64,000 bases of DNA from Anaspis maculata (GCA_949128115.1 OX421963.1:80223635-80287634), one strand, 5' to 3'. Positions 36,001 through 46,640 are shown, numbered from the stretch's first letter. Made by a program: numbers and translations. The notes: generated from the letters alone by a model not told the origin.

Positions 36001-38446
36001 TTAGCAGTCTTCGACCACGACGATAATTCGAGACGAGAATGTCTGCGGATGAGATGCAATCGCACAAATTTCCAACTGTTGAAGGCGGTGCATCCTGCCC
36101 GACGTCGCGACGTCGACGCGTCGGGGCATCGCCGGTAGGAAACGCGCAAAAATTACGGACGGCTCCACTACTTGTTAAATTGGAATTAATAAAGAAGCTT
36201 CTCAAACGTAATAAACGGGAACACAGACATCTGAGCCCGGTGTGAGCGGAAAAAAGAAAGAGAGAGAGAAGAGAGGGTGCAAAGCGGAGAAAATTAGATT
36301 TCTTCAGTCGAGCGTCGTCGCATTAATGCACCTCTTCCATTTACACTTTTAATTTACTCATTTTGCAACGTTACTTAATTAAAAATGTGATGAAAAATCC
36401 TTTATGGCGGCGACGACGCGACGTGGTGGGTTTCGTTTTTCACAGAGATAGAGAGAACAGCACCGACGCGACAGAGCACTTTGAGTTTTGCACTATGGGG
36501 ACTTGCGCTAGCTTAATACGGTACATGTAATGTAGACAGCTTTATTGGATAAAAAAAAATTATCAAACGTTTTTATTATATTTCGTAAATTCGAAACGTG
36601 CAGGTATAGTAAATATGCTGGAGTGTCAATATTTGCGAGCGGATTAGTTTGTTATTTCACAATCGCAATAATATTTTACAGCTTGGGCTGGAAAAGCGGG
36701 CGGAGTTTCATTTTAGCGCTGCATTTGAATATCACAATAGGTACGCGAAAGCTATGAGTTTTACAAGATTTTATTTATTCAACCGTTGCACTTTCTTCAG
36801 GGCTGAATGCAGAAATCACTTGTCAATCGAATTTTTGATACGAAAAAGCTTATATATTTATTATAGAAATGTAATCTAGATGAAGTGTTGTAGGAAGTTC
36901 GGTTTTTAACACACTCTGGTATCTTTTTCGATAACCAAACGTATCGGTAGTTCATCGGAGGTGCTTCATTATTATCAATTCGGTATATCTTTTTCAAGAA
37001 ATTGTGACGGAACGCATTTTCAGCGACTTTTTAAAAACTTACTCTAATACTTCGACGTGAGTAAAATATTTTTTCTATATTAGGAACTGAATGTAAGCGC
37101 GGCAGGAGTTCGGGTTCTCGCGAGACAAATAAAGGGGATTCTTGTGCCGTGCTTTGTCGAAACTTGATGTGTCCCGCGACGTCGTTCTGAAAGATTCTCA
37201 TAAAAGGTGGGTGATTTTTGACTTTTTTGTTCAAGATTTAATCCACATCCTTTTTTGTTTGTCCGCATCATTTCCAACTTTCAATACGCACGCATGTGGG
37301 GCCGATATATGAATTTCACCTGTTTCGGGAGTCAATCTTATTTGTTTCCGGGAATCAGAACAAAGAAGAGGACCGAAAAGGGAGTTTCGCGGTTTTTGCA
37401 GCCTAGTTTGAAGCGAGGATGGAGGCTTCCTACGCATCTCATGTACTTCACCAATGTTCGGGGATGCCCAACGGCCCTGTTGACGCAATGAAATGCACAT
37501 CGGTGCCTCGCGAGAAGAATTGGAAATTCTAAAAATAACGCGCATGGAATTCCGTTTGTTTCTTTCAGGTTCGAGCTTAAGTGCGTATACGAAAACTGTT
37601 TTCATTTTCAGGTCCGGGTTTAAATTGATTTCTTATAGGGTCTGTTTCCCGTTCTAATTTTTGAAGTCACTTTTATTGTCTCACGAATTTGGTAAACTTA
37701 TTGAATTTTATGCTTGTAATTTTGTTGATTAATTAAGTTTGTTATGTTACAAAATGACTCATGGACCTCTTACTTCATTTTTGCACATCCGTTGTCTTGA
37801 CAGTGTTTATTGGTACTCCAAATCATGCAAGCCGCAAGCGAAGTCCGTTAGAGCCTTGTTGAATCTTGAGGTTAACCAGCCCTTCAACATTTTATCATTT
37901 TCGACGACCCTGGAAGTCGTGTAAAGGCCAACACTCCCTGGCTGCTTCAGGCTTGTCCCAATTTAATTAATGTCTGTTTGTGGGTCTTTTTTTGCGCGTG
38001 AGTGTTTTTGGGGGTTTGTTTTGGGATTCGACTGTTTCCTGTGAAGACGGGATTCAGGGATTTGTCCGTTTCCTGTGAAGATAGAATTCAGGAGGGTCGG
38101 GAAGGGGAGAAGCAGTTCCAGGTACTTGATAGATCGGCCTCAACTTGAGGAGGACAATGTCAGTGCTGTGGTGTGGGGTTTTTCAGCGTCCTCTGAGCCT
38201 TATTTACACGCTTAATACTCTGTGGGAACCCAGAGCCTTGATTTAGTTAAGTCTTATGAGTCTATAACTGCCCTTCGGTTTTGAGAGAGTGCTTTTGCTT
38301 CTCGAGGACAGTGTCCTTTTGCTTTTGAGCGCTTTGTAAAAACGCACAACGTTGAAACCCGAGTGATCAATTCACACTGATTTTATGACCCCATTTTAAC
38401 TTGAGGTAATTTTGTAGCATCGTAATATTTATATTTCAGCGCACAA
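36001..38446. other. Host-like non-coding DNA
   Basis: No gene recognised. A duplicated 30-odd-bp unit lies at about 38030-38092 (TTTCCTGTGAAGA-GGATTCAGG and variant), just before LTR-like copy 2, and may belong to it. ORFs of up to 124 codons around 37.2-37.6 kb lie in the usual multi-frame overlap of chance ORFs. Confidence 0.35.
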
Positions 38447-38960
38447 TCAGACAATATGCAGGGGTTTCTTTGGCGTTTTCTTCCCATGTGTGCCTGTTAG
38501 CAAATACGTCACTTTTTACTTTTTCATTTTATCTTTTGGCTTTTTGTACTGACAGTTTGACATGTTTCATACTTTCTTGTTGTTGTCGTGGTTGTTACAT
38601 TTGTTATACATAATTGTTGAATGATTTTTCTTAGTTCATTTGTGTTTGTGTTTGACGTTTTATTCATGATATTTCCTTTTTATACTCTGTCATTTGTGTT
38701 ACTCTGGCAGTTCCATCTTTTTAGGTTTTTTATAAAAATAATCTGATTCATTTAAATTTTGCTGATGATTTCAATAAAAGTTCATATTGTTTGCTGTCAA
38801 TTTGTGTTTCTGTTCAACTTCTCAATACAATCCTCATCCCCAAAGTTCCGTTTTCGTCTAGAGTAGAACCTGAGTGAAACGACAACATAAGCAAAACGTA
38901 GGTAAGAGGTCCAAGGTAGAAGGGGAGGGGGGTGCCGACAATTATAGCCAAGGGTCGGAA
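38447..38960 (+). repeat. LTR-like block, copy 2 (partner at 11.87 kb)
   Basis: Same landmarks and order as 11872-12330, including CTTCCCATGTGTGCCTGT, AATACGTCACTTTT, a CAATAAA signal at about 38772 and a CCTCATCCCC segment at about 38831. The tandem GTGCCGTGACC array does not follow here; instead GGGGGGTGCCGACAATT is seen at about 38928. Both copies lie in the same orientation 26.6 kb apart but are too diverged, and the interior is too unlike one element, to be the two LTRs of one insertion. Confidence 0.5.
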
Positions 38961-40135
38961 ATAGGCGAACAGTACAAAATGTTGAGACAATCCCCTGCCT
39001 GGGTTGAACGACAAACGTAGAAAATTCCTCAAAGCCTATTTCATCCACACGAAAACAGATGATGATGATGATTTGAAAGTATTTGCACGAAGTGCTCATC
39101 AGTAACCTATTGATATCGAAATCGATGGCCAAGCGTTCTCGTTCCGTGGCGGTGTTACTGATGAATAACGTATTTTTAAGCGATTCCCTGCACGACCGGG
39201 GCAGGCGTTCCGAGTCGAAGTTATACAGCAAATTAAACGGTCACTTCTTCAAACTCGCCCCGAACTTGCCAAACTCACCGCGCGACAAAAGCACAGAGAG
39301 AACAAAGAACTAATGCAAACTTGGCGATTTATCCTTCACATGCAATCGTGAGAACACAGTAGCAGTTATGGCGCTGGCTCGCAACTTAAACGGTAAATTA
39401 CGTAATGGCCGCGTTAAATGGCACAATTTTTACGAAATGAAAATGCCTTATTGCCGGTCATTTATTACGGCCGTAAATAGCACGTATGTCTGTGTATGTG
39501 TGCGCACGAGTGCAGCGGCGGTGGTGCAAATACCTGTTACATAAACGAGAAAAGATTTTTTTGCTTGCTCGGCCACTCTCACTGCTCTTACCTACAAATC
39601 GTTGTGATGAAGAGGTGTCTTGAAAAGCGAGCGCGAAAATAATAAATCCCGATGGCTTGTTCGGCTTAATTGGTACGAGCGAGTGCAGTACAGTAATGAC
39701 CGGTTTCGAGAGGAGCGCGCGGAGCGACCACCACAAAGCTTTGAATTTACGATTATTCCTAAGTTTCGAGAGCACACCACTACACACAAGCACAAATACA
39801 CATAGGCCAACACACACATCCAGACCACACACGTAACGAGCGCGATATGCCGTGCATTTCCCATTAATAATAATCAAATGTCCAGCGGGACTTGACGAGC
39901 ATTTGATTTAATTACTGATAACAATTAGTGATGATTATTAATTCAAAACGTTTGCGCGAGCACACACACACACATCCCGACGTTTAGGGGCTTTAGCTGA
40001 GTGCTCTGGAATAGCTAACTGCTCCTGTCGGGTGGAAAGCCGTTGTGACGGGCGATTGCGGCCGGGTTTGAGCATTTTTTCGACGCAGTTTTGACGAACG
40101 AAACAACGCAAGCGATGTGGAAGTGGATGCTCGAA
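38961..40135. other. Host-like non-coding DNA
   Basis: (GAT)n at 39059-39072, CA-rich runs near 39785-39825 and at 39960-39973, and otherwise unique-looking DNA. No gene recognised. The 144- and 139-codon minus ORFs (38797-39231, 39458-39877) have no domain. Confidence 0.35.
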
Positions 40136-40485
40136 CGACCGCCAAGCACTCATTTTCGGTGGTGGTGTAGTTACGTCCTGAAAGAACGCGGTAAGGAACC
40201 GATGGTTCTGTCATAAAGCTATGGACCGAGAACCAGATCATCAGGATCAAGAGGGTCTAGTTGAAGAGGGTCTTCTATGGTTCAGTCTACTCCATCAAAC
40301 TTTAGTGCTAAACTACCGCCAAGCACTTCTTTCCAGTAGTGGCGTAGTTACGCAGTGAGAAGACACACTAAGGAGTAGAATTCTCTAACACAGCCAAGAA
40401 ATGACCACGAACCAAATGTGAGTTCGGTTATGATGCCCGAACCACCGGCACCGCCAAGAACTCATTCGGTAGTGCTGTAGTTACG
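40136..40485 (-). repeat. Array of Ty3/Gypsy RNase H pieces, left cluster
   Basis: The minus strand of 40136-40175 encodes RNYTTTENECLAVV. This is the hallmark stretch of the Ty3/Gypsy RNase H domain (RNY-TTE-ECLAVVWA, with the catalytic glutamate). It is preceded in frame by FMTEPSVPYRVLSG, which matches the usual PVAYASRVLSGAE. Two further diverged copies follow on the same strand: 40311-40351 (RNYATTGKKCLAVV) and 40449-40485 (RNYSTTE, then a shift). The copies are about 140-175 bp apart, so this is a tandem amplification of one small pol segment and not a single element. Related copies are at 46.17-46.61 kb. Confidence 0.75.
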
Positions 40486-40491
40486 AAGACA

Positions 40492-40899
40492 ATGATGGCT
40501 GCCGCAGCTGACGATGCGGAGTACCTGTCTCTATCAAAAACATTAAATAATTTCAGCAAAGTCAATCTAATCGAATTGTTTATACAAAGAACTGTTAGGA
40601 ACAAAGTAATTCCGCCAGAATTGCTGCAGAAGCTGTTCTCAAAAGAGGACACCGTTCATGTAGTCGCGATCAGCGATAACGATGACAAACATGAAATTGA
40701 TAAGCGAAAAATCCAAGCAGATGAAGCGGAAGTTAAGATCCATAAGAGACTGGTGGACCACCTGGAACACCGGATCTTGGGCCAAGAGAGAAGAATTATC
40801 AAGTTGCTGGATCGAGGCCAACCAAGAGGTACAATAAGTGAGGTTGAGAAGATAGAAAAAACAGGAGGAACAGCTGCTGACGCCAAAGTAACTGATTAA
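40492..40899 (+). pseudogene. Retroelement ORF1/Gag-like coiled-coil fragment (uncertain)
   Basis: A 135-codon frame starting at a double ATG. The product is rich in K, E, D and L. From about residue 70 it has a heptad-like stretch (DEAEVKIHKRLVDHLEHRIL then GQERRIIKLLDRG) suggesting a coiled coil. There are no zinc knuckles or catalytic motifs. It lies in the same orientation as the I-like LINE 3' end that follows, after several stops and one further open piece (EEWTDVRIMNDEN near 41020), so it may be ORF1 of a retroelement or an unrelated scrap. Composition and position suggest a mobile-element protein. I do not recognise the family. Confidence 0.35.
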
Positions 40900-41116
40900 T
40901 AACGTCTTTACAAACATGGATCGGGTCCTTTGGAAAGCTGACACGAAAAATCTTTATCTATGAAGTCTGACCATCTTACCCAAATGATGGCAGTAAACAC
41001 CACTGAATAATCAGTAAATGAAGAATGGACTGATGTCAGAATAATGAACGACGAAAACACCAACTTACTTAGGTCGAGGCTGATGGTTGAGGACTGGGAC
41101 GAGCTCACGGCTATGA

Positions 41117-42182
41117 GTGCTGAGAATTCATTTCATTCTAAACTGCGCCATACCCTCGGACTGGGAAAGCGACAGAAAAACACTAATCCTCATCTATAAA
41201 TCCCTGATACTATCCAAGATCAAGTATGGTAGCGTCGTCTACAGATCAGCAAAAACAAGAACTCTAGAACTACTGAACCCAATTCAGAACACAGCTATCA
41301 GGCTCGCAACAGGAGCACTAAGAACAAGCCCGATCAAAAAGTCCTAAGCTTAGCAAACGTTCCTCACTTGGACCTAGTAAGAAAGAAATCACTGCTAACG
41401 TACGCTACGAAAGATCCGAAGATAAAGACCACCCATCTTTTGATTGCTTTTTTCCTCGTCACACAATCACCTTTCAACTAAAAATTTGTCCACTCTCAAT
41501 AGATCTTCAGTCACAAGCCATCCTTAACGAGCTCTATCTAGAAATCCATAACACTACCAAGCCTAATTTTTCAACCCCTCCCTGGAAAACCCCGCTACCG
41601 CAAACAAATCTTGAGCTCACCAGACATAAAAAAAGACGCACTCCCCATGATATTCCAACAAGACTTCCGATTTATCCTGTCACAACACCAGCATTACCAG
41701 CAAATCTACACCGACGCATTCAAAATCGATGATTCCGTTGGCTCAGCATTCGTCACAAAAAACTATAAATTTGGAAACAAACTCCCCCATCTTCCAGCAT
41801 CTACACTGCAGAGTTATGCAGCATCCTCCTTGCCTTCAATTACGTTGCCTCTCAAGAGGAAAAACTGTATGCCATCACCACGGACTCACTCAGCTCCATC
41901 AAAGGCATTCAGCAACTCTACAGCAACAATAACATCATCAGAAACGTCCACGAAGAACTACGCCAAATCAAATACCAGGAAACATCAGTGAAGTTCATAT
42001 GGTGCCCATCCCATATCGGAATCGAGGGAAACGAACCAGCAGACCAAGAGGCCAAAGAAAACGGTATCCTAAGCAATGTTCTGACCCAATACGATGCAAC
42101 GACACAAATCAAAAACTCCATCCGAAGCAAATGGCAGGCAATGAAGATTATACCCAGCGCAGGCGATCCACCATATGTTTGA
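41117..42182 (+). pseudogene. I-like LINE ORF2 3' part: RT thumb and RNase H, frameshifted
   Basis: 41117-41347 encodes the end of a reverse transcriptase: DRKTLILIYKSLILSKIKYG then SVVYRSAKTRTLELLNPIQN and TAIRLATGALRTSP. The typical LANVPHLDLVRKKSLLTYA continuation follows in the next frame. From about 41690 an RNase H domain is visible in pieces: IYTDA (first catalytic Asp) with VGSAFV, then in a second frame AELCSILLA (catalytic Glu) and TTDSLSSIK (Asp), and finally FIWCPSHIGIEGNEPADQEA. LINEs with RNase H belong to I-related groups. There are at least three frame changes and no upstream palm motifs, so it is a 5'-truncated dead copy. The remains end near an A-rich stretch at about 42543-42552. 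Confidence 0.85.
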
Positions 42183-43140
42183 AAACACGATGTGCTCCTG
42201 AACAGGTTAAGTTTGGGACATACCTGACGGACTCATACTCACATATTCGAAAGACTTCCACTCTCAATATGCGATCAATGTGGAAATAGACTCACAGTCG
42301 AACAATTCACTGTCAGAAATATGAAGAGATCAGACGAAAACTCAACATCCCAAACACACTGGAAACGGCATGATCCTACGAGGAGCCCAGCAAGATCGTA
42401 GAATTTTTGAAAATGGCAGATCTAATAAACAAAAAGTAATCATCAAATTTTACTGATGAAAATTATTAAATAAGTGAACACATTTCAATGTATGAAATGA
42501 ATACCGCCAATGATCTGGTTATCGAGGTGACAAATAAATTAGGGAAAAAAAAACAGTTCAAGCCAAAAGGTGAAGAAAGATAAAGAATCCTTTAACATTT
42601 ATAAGCACTGTAAGGTACACTATCGCAGTCCAACTAAACAGGAGGAGAGACGCAGGAATGAGAGACTATTATTGCACGCTCCCAATATCCAGAAAATGGC
42701 CTGGAATATTATGAACACCAAAACAAATGGGAAACCCAGAAACAAAACAAAAGACACCACGATAACCGAGTCCGACTTTGCTGAGTACTTTTCAACTGTG
42801 GCAGATAACATTGTGAAAACGTTTAAAAGTACCGACGCAAAAAATCCTATAATAGATTATCTGAAAAAACCTTCAATAGATAGTAAAAACTCCTGTTATC
42901 AGTATGATTGCACAACCGAAGAAGTAATGACATAATCAAGTCTTCAAAAACGAGTGACTCAGAGGATCTCTATGGGGTTTCTACAAGACTTCTGAAGTTG
43001 GTTGCACCTGAGGTTGTGGAGCCCGTCACATAGCTATTGATAAATGTTTTGAGGAGGATATTTCGCCATCACAACTTAAAGTAGCAAAAGTAGTACCAGG
43101 ATTCAAGAAGGACGACCCTAACACATGCAGTAATTACAGA

Positions 43141-45344
43141 TAGGCCAGTCAAATAAGGAAAGCTGGAGGGAAAAAACTGTTGGAGTTTTGGAAATTTGAC
43201 AGTAATGTCCGGTAAGGTGTACTGATAAACATACTAAAAGTCCCCAACTCTACCTATTGAGCTCGAGCCGCCATCTTGGAAAAATGGTCCTTCGATCCAG
43301 TTTTCTGCTTATATTGCGCGCTGATCATCAGAGATATTCAATTAGGTTTCATAAAAAATCAAGGCTATAAAATTGCCTACAAAAATTGTTTCATACCGAT
43401 TTTTCTCTCGTATCTGTTGATATTAATTAAATTAAATTAACAAAAAAAAATAAAAAAAAGGCGATTTTTTGCCTATGGCTAGAGATATTGTCTTCAAAAT
43501 TTGTGAAGATGTTGGCAGTCTACATCAAAGCTAAACGTGACAGTTGAAATAGAAAAAAAAATTGCGAAAATATTTTTTAATTTTTTTTTAAATGAAGCAA
43601 AAATTTGGTTCTCGAGTTTGACATTTCCAACAGGGCGGAGTAAAGGTTTCAATGGAACATCAATCAGTTTTGATATTTACATATTGTAAGACAAGATTTC
43701 ATCAGTATTGTGCCTTCACGAGCTTCTGGAATGCTCGATATGAATTGAACTAAAAGAATAATCGCTAAGTCCAAAAAGTGTTGTCGATTGGTTCGGAAGG
43801 AAACATTTTGAAACAAAAAACATCAGCAAAGGATATACAGAAGGTCCGAAGGTTATTCAAGTGTATATGAGCCCCATATTGATGTGCCTTATCCAAAATA
43901 GTACAAAAGAATCAATCAAAATGTTAAAATCCACCCTGTATAACAAAAAGTAACTATACAAAATGGAAGTAGTGAAGCATATCTGGTGCGAAAAATACAG
44001 CATTCACATTGCTGAAGAAAAGAACAAAATTGATCAATTTATTTGAAAGTTATTAGTCCTCAAACTTGACTTAACAAATTTCAGCCAGTGAAATATGGAA
44101 AAGTAGAGAGAAGTAACTGTCGGAGTTTCAGAAATTTGACAGGGATGTTCGCTAACGTATACTAATAAACATACTAAAAGTCCCCGCCAGTACCTGTTGC
44201 GCTTGAGCCGCCATCTTGAAATAATGGTCCTTCGATCAAATTTATTCCCATTTTTCCAAGATGGCGGCTCGAGCACAACAGGTAGTGGCGGGGACTTTTA
44301 GTATGTTCATTAGTATACCTTAGCGAACATCCCTGTCAAATTTATGAAACTCCGACAGTTACTTCTCTCTACTTTTCCGTATTTCACTGGCTGAAATTTG
44401 TAAAGTCAAGTTTGAGGACTAATAACTTTCAAATAAATCGATCAATTTGGTTCTTTTTTTCAGCAATGTAAAGGGTGTATTTTTGGCACCAGGTATGCTT
44501 TACTACTTTCATTTTGTATCGTTACTTTTTGTTATACAGGGTGGATTTTAACATTTTGATTGATTCTTTTGTACTATTTTAGATGAGGCACATCAATATG
44601 GGGCTCATATACAATTGAATAACCTTTGGACCTCCTGTATATCCTTTGCTGATGTCTTTTGTTTCGAAATGTTTCCTTCATAACCAATCGACAACACTTT
44701 TTGGACTTGGCTATTATTCTTTTAGTTTAATTCATATCGAGCATTCCAGAAGCTCGTGAAGGCACAATACTGATGAAATCTTGTCTTACAATATGTAAAT
44801 ATCAAAACTGATTCATGTTCGATTGGAACCTTCACTTCGCCCTGTTGGAAATGTCGAACTCAAAAATCAATATTTTGCTCAATTTGAAAAAAAAAATCAA
44901 AAAATATTTTCGCAATTTTTTTTTCTATCTCAACTGTCACGTTTAGCTTTGATGTGGACTGCCAACATCTTCACAAATTTTGAAGACAATATCTTCAGCC
45001 ATAGGCAAAAAATAGCTAATTTTTTGATTTTTTTTGTTAAGTTAATTTTATTAATATCAACATATACGAGAAAAAAAATCGGTATGAAACAATTTTTGTA
45101 GGCAATTTTATAGCCTTGATTTTTTATGAAACTTAATTGAATATCTCTGATGATTAGCGGAACATGAGCAGAAAATAGGATCGAAGGACCATTTTTCCAA
45201 GATGGCGGCTCGAGCTCAATAGGTAGAGTTGGGGACTTTTAGTACGTTCAACAGTACACCTTACCGGACATTACTGTCAAATTTCCAAAACTCCAACAGT
45301 TTTTTCCCTCAAACGGAAAAATTTGTTCTAATTTGACTGGCCTA
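43141..45344. mobile_element. Long palindrome 3: 2.2-kb inverted repeat element with AGA target duplication
   Basis: Left end TAGGCCAGTCAAATAAGGAA; right end the inverse ATTTGACTGGCCTA. AGA at 43138-43140 and AGA at 45345-45347 flank it. Removing the element plus one AGA gives AAT TAC AGA CCC ATT, which is NYRPI, the conserved LINE motif. Both ends and a 3-bp duplication are therefore well supported. Arms of about 1.1 kb are followed inward through GGGGACTTTTAGTATGTT-type, AGATGGCGGCTCGAGC-type and GTTATACAGGGTGGATTTTA (44531-44550; inverse at 43925-43944) segments. A terminal-like module recurs at the centre. No ORF of transposase type. The superfamily is unclear; a 3-bp duplication is known for PIF/Harbinger and CACTA groups, but the ends match neither well. 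Confidence 0.9.
44083..44393. repeat. Central module of palindrome 3, a palindrome within the palindrome
   Basis: This 310-bp centre starts AGCCAGTGAAATATGGAAAA and ends with the inverse. It is a diverged repeat of the outer terminal segments (43143-43300 and 45170-45342), sharing CTGT(T/C)GGAGTTT, AAATTTGACAG, ACATACTAAAAGTCCCC, GAGCCGCCATCTTG and GGTCCTTCGATC in order. The same module of about 155 bp therefore occurs four times: plus at the left end and left of centre, minus right of centre and at the right end. Confidence 0.85.
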
Positions 45345-46000
45345 AGACCCATTTTGGTTCTATCTGCGGTATCAAAAATATGGGCAAGCGCAATAAAACC
45401 AGGCTATTCAAGTATTTTGAGAAGAATAGGTACTGAAATGCTAGTCAACATGGCTTCAGGGGTGGCCGCTCTGTGGTCACAGCCGTGAGTGCTCTGTTGG
45501 CGAGAATGGAGGCGCCGTTGAACATGAGAGAAGAGGACTCATTAGCCTGTTGCGACGTATCAAAAGCCTCTGACATGATAAGTCACGAAGTCCCTCTTCA
45601 GAAGCTTGAGTTCTATGGAGTTAGGGGGACAGCCAATTGTCTCTTCAGATCATGCCTGACGGAAAGATCTCAATTAGTGCAATGGCTAGAAAGGATGTCT
45701 GGGAGAAAGTGGATCAGACACGGCGTTCCACAGGGTAGCATACTCGGGCCGCTGCTCTTTCTGATAGATCAACTTCCATCAACGGTCTACCCATCAACTT
45801 TCCACATGTATATACCTACCTTCTTGCCGATGATACAAGTTTCTTAGCCACAGGTCAAGAGATCGTGTGGATGGGGCGATGGCTGAGACTCTGGATGATG
45901 CTAAGAGGTGCATGGATAGCAGCAAACTGACGCTGAATGAGAAGAAAATTCAAAAAATGTATTTCAGTGGAAAAACGAAGAACAAGAAGTTGACAGCATC

Positions 46001-46640
46001 TTGTTGTAATGATTATTTATATGGAATTAACGAATACTATTATCACTACTACTCCTACTACTACTACGTCCTGAAACCACGGTAAGGAACCGACGATTCT
46101 GTCACAGAACTGAGAAAGGACCACGAACCAGTTTCTGGATAGTCTACAGTATAAAATATCAGTGTCTAAGCCACCGTCAAGAACTTCTTTCAGTTGTAGT
46201 AAGTGTAGTTACGTCTTCAAAAACCGCGATCAGGAACCGATTATTCTTCTACACCAGCTAAGAGAAGATCACGAGCCAGATTCGATGATAAGAGTGTCCG
46301 GTTGAAGATGTTCTTGGATTGTCTACTTCATCGAAATAATTACTCCACGTAACACTACTATTATACTACGTGCTACTACTAACCAGAACCACTCGTAACT
46401 ACACCACTACGGAATGGGAATGCTTGACGGTGATTTGAGGGTGACGATAGATACGACAATTGGTACTTTGTACTTTTGACGAGCTGGACTTGGCCCTAAA
46501 GCTATTTTTTCAATCTTTCTCAACTCAGCGAGAAGCTAATCGGCCTTCTGTAGCAGTATCTCATAAAGCAGGAACGAAACTACACCACCGAATGGGAATG
46601 CTTGGCGGTGATTTGTGCGAACTTCTATTTCACTGGTGAA
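46001..46640. repeat. Ty3/Gypsy RNase H pieces, right cluster, both orientations
   Basis: 46170-46212 on the minus strand is a damaged copy of the RNY-TTE segment. It is flanked by GGTAAGGAACCGA-GATTCT and GGACCACGAACCAG-type stretches shared with the left cluster at 40.18-40.43 kb. On the plus strand 46394-46434 encodes RNYTTTEWECLTVI and 46573-46613 encodes RNYTTEWECLAVI. A (TAC)n microsatellite lies at 46038-46068. Finding the same small segment in both orientations and on both sides of the LINE nest suggests repeated rearrangement of one source sequence. Confidence 0.7.

Larger units (their letters stand above)
42553..46000 (+). pseudogene. Second LINE ORF2, interrupted by palindrome 3
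   Basis: 42570-42935 encodes the linker between endonuclease and polymerase (WNIMNTKTNGK, ESDFAEYFSTVADNIV). It is followed, with shifts, by SSKTSDSEDLYGVSTRLLK and LKVAKVVPGFKKDDPNTCSN up to 43140. The reading resumes at 45348 as PILVLSAVSKIWA, so the family motif NYRPI is split exactly at the insert. Downstream are FRGGRSVVTAVSAL, a palm block (CCDVSKASDMI), HGVPQGSILGPLLFLI, and, after loss of a few codons, an A-D-D-T box near 45832, then MDSSKLTLNEKK. This is CR1/Jockey-like and 5'-truncated. Several frameshifts and stops make it dead independently of the insertion. Confidence 0.85.

Noticed and set aside
11872..38960. One giant LTR element bounded by the two LTR-like blocks
   Set aside because: The copies are too diverged, and the 26 kb between them holds unrelated elements and host-like DNA with no matching gag-pol.
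43141..45344. TA as target duplication of a Tc1/mariner-type element
   Set aside because: TA also sits at both ends, but treating TA as the duplication leaves a stop in the LINE frame, whereas AGA restores NYRPI exactly.
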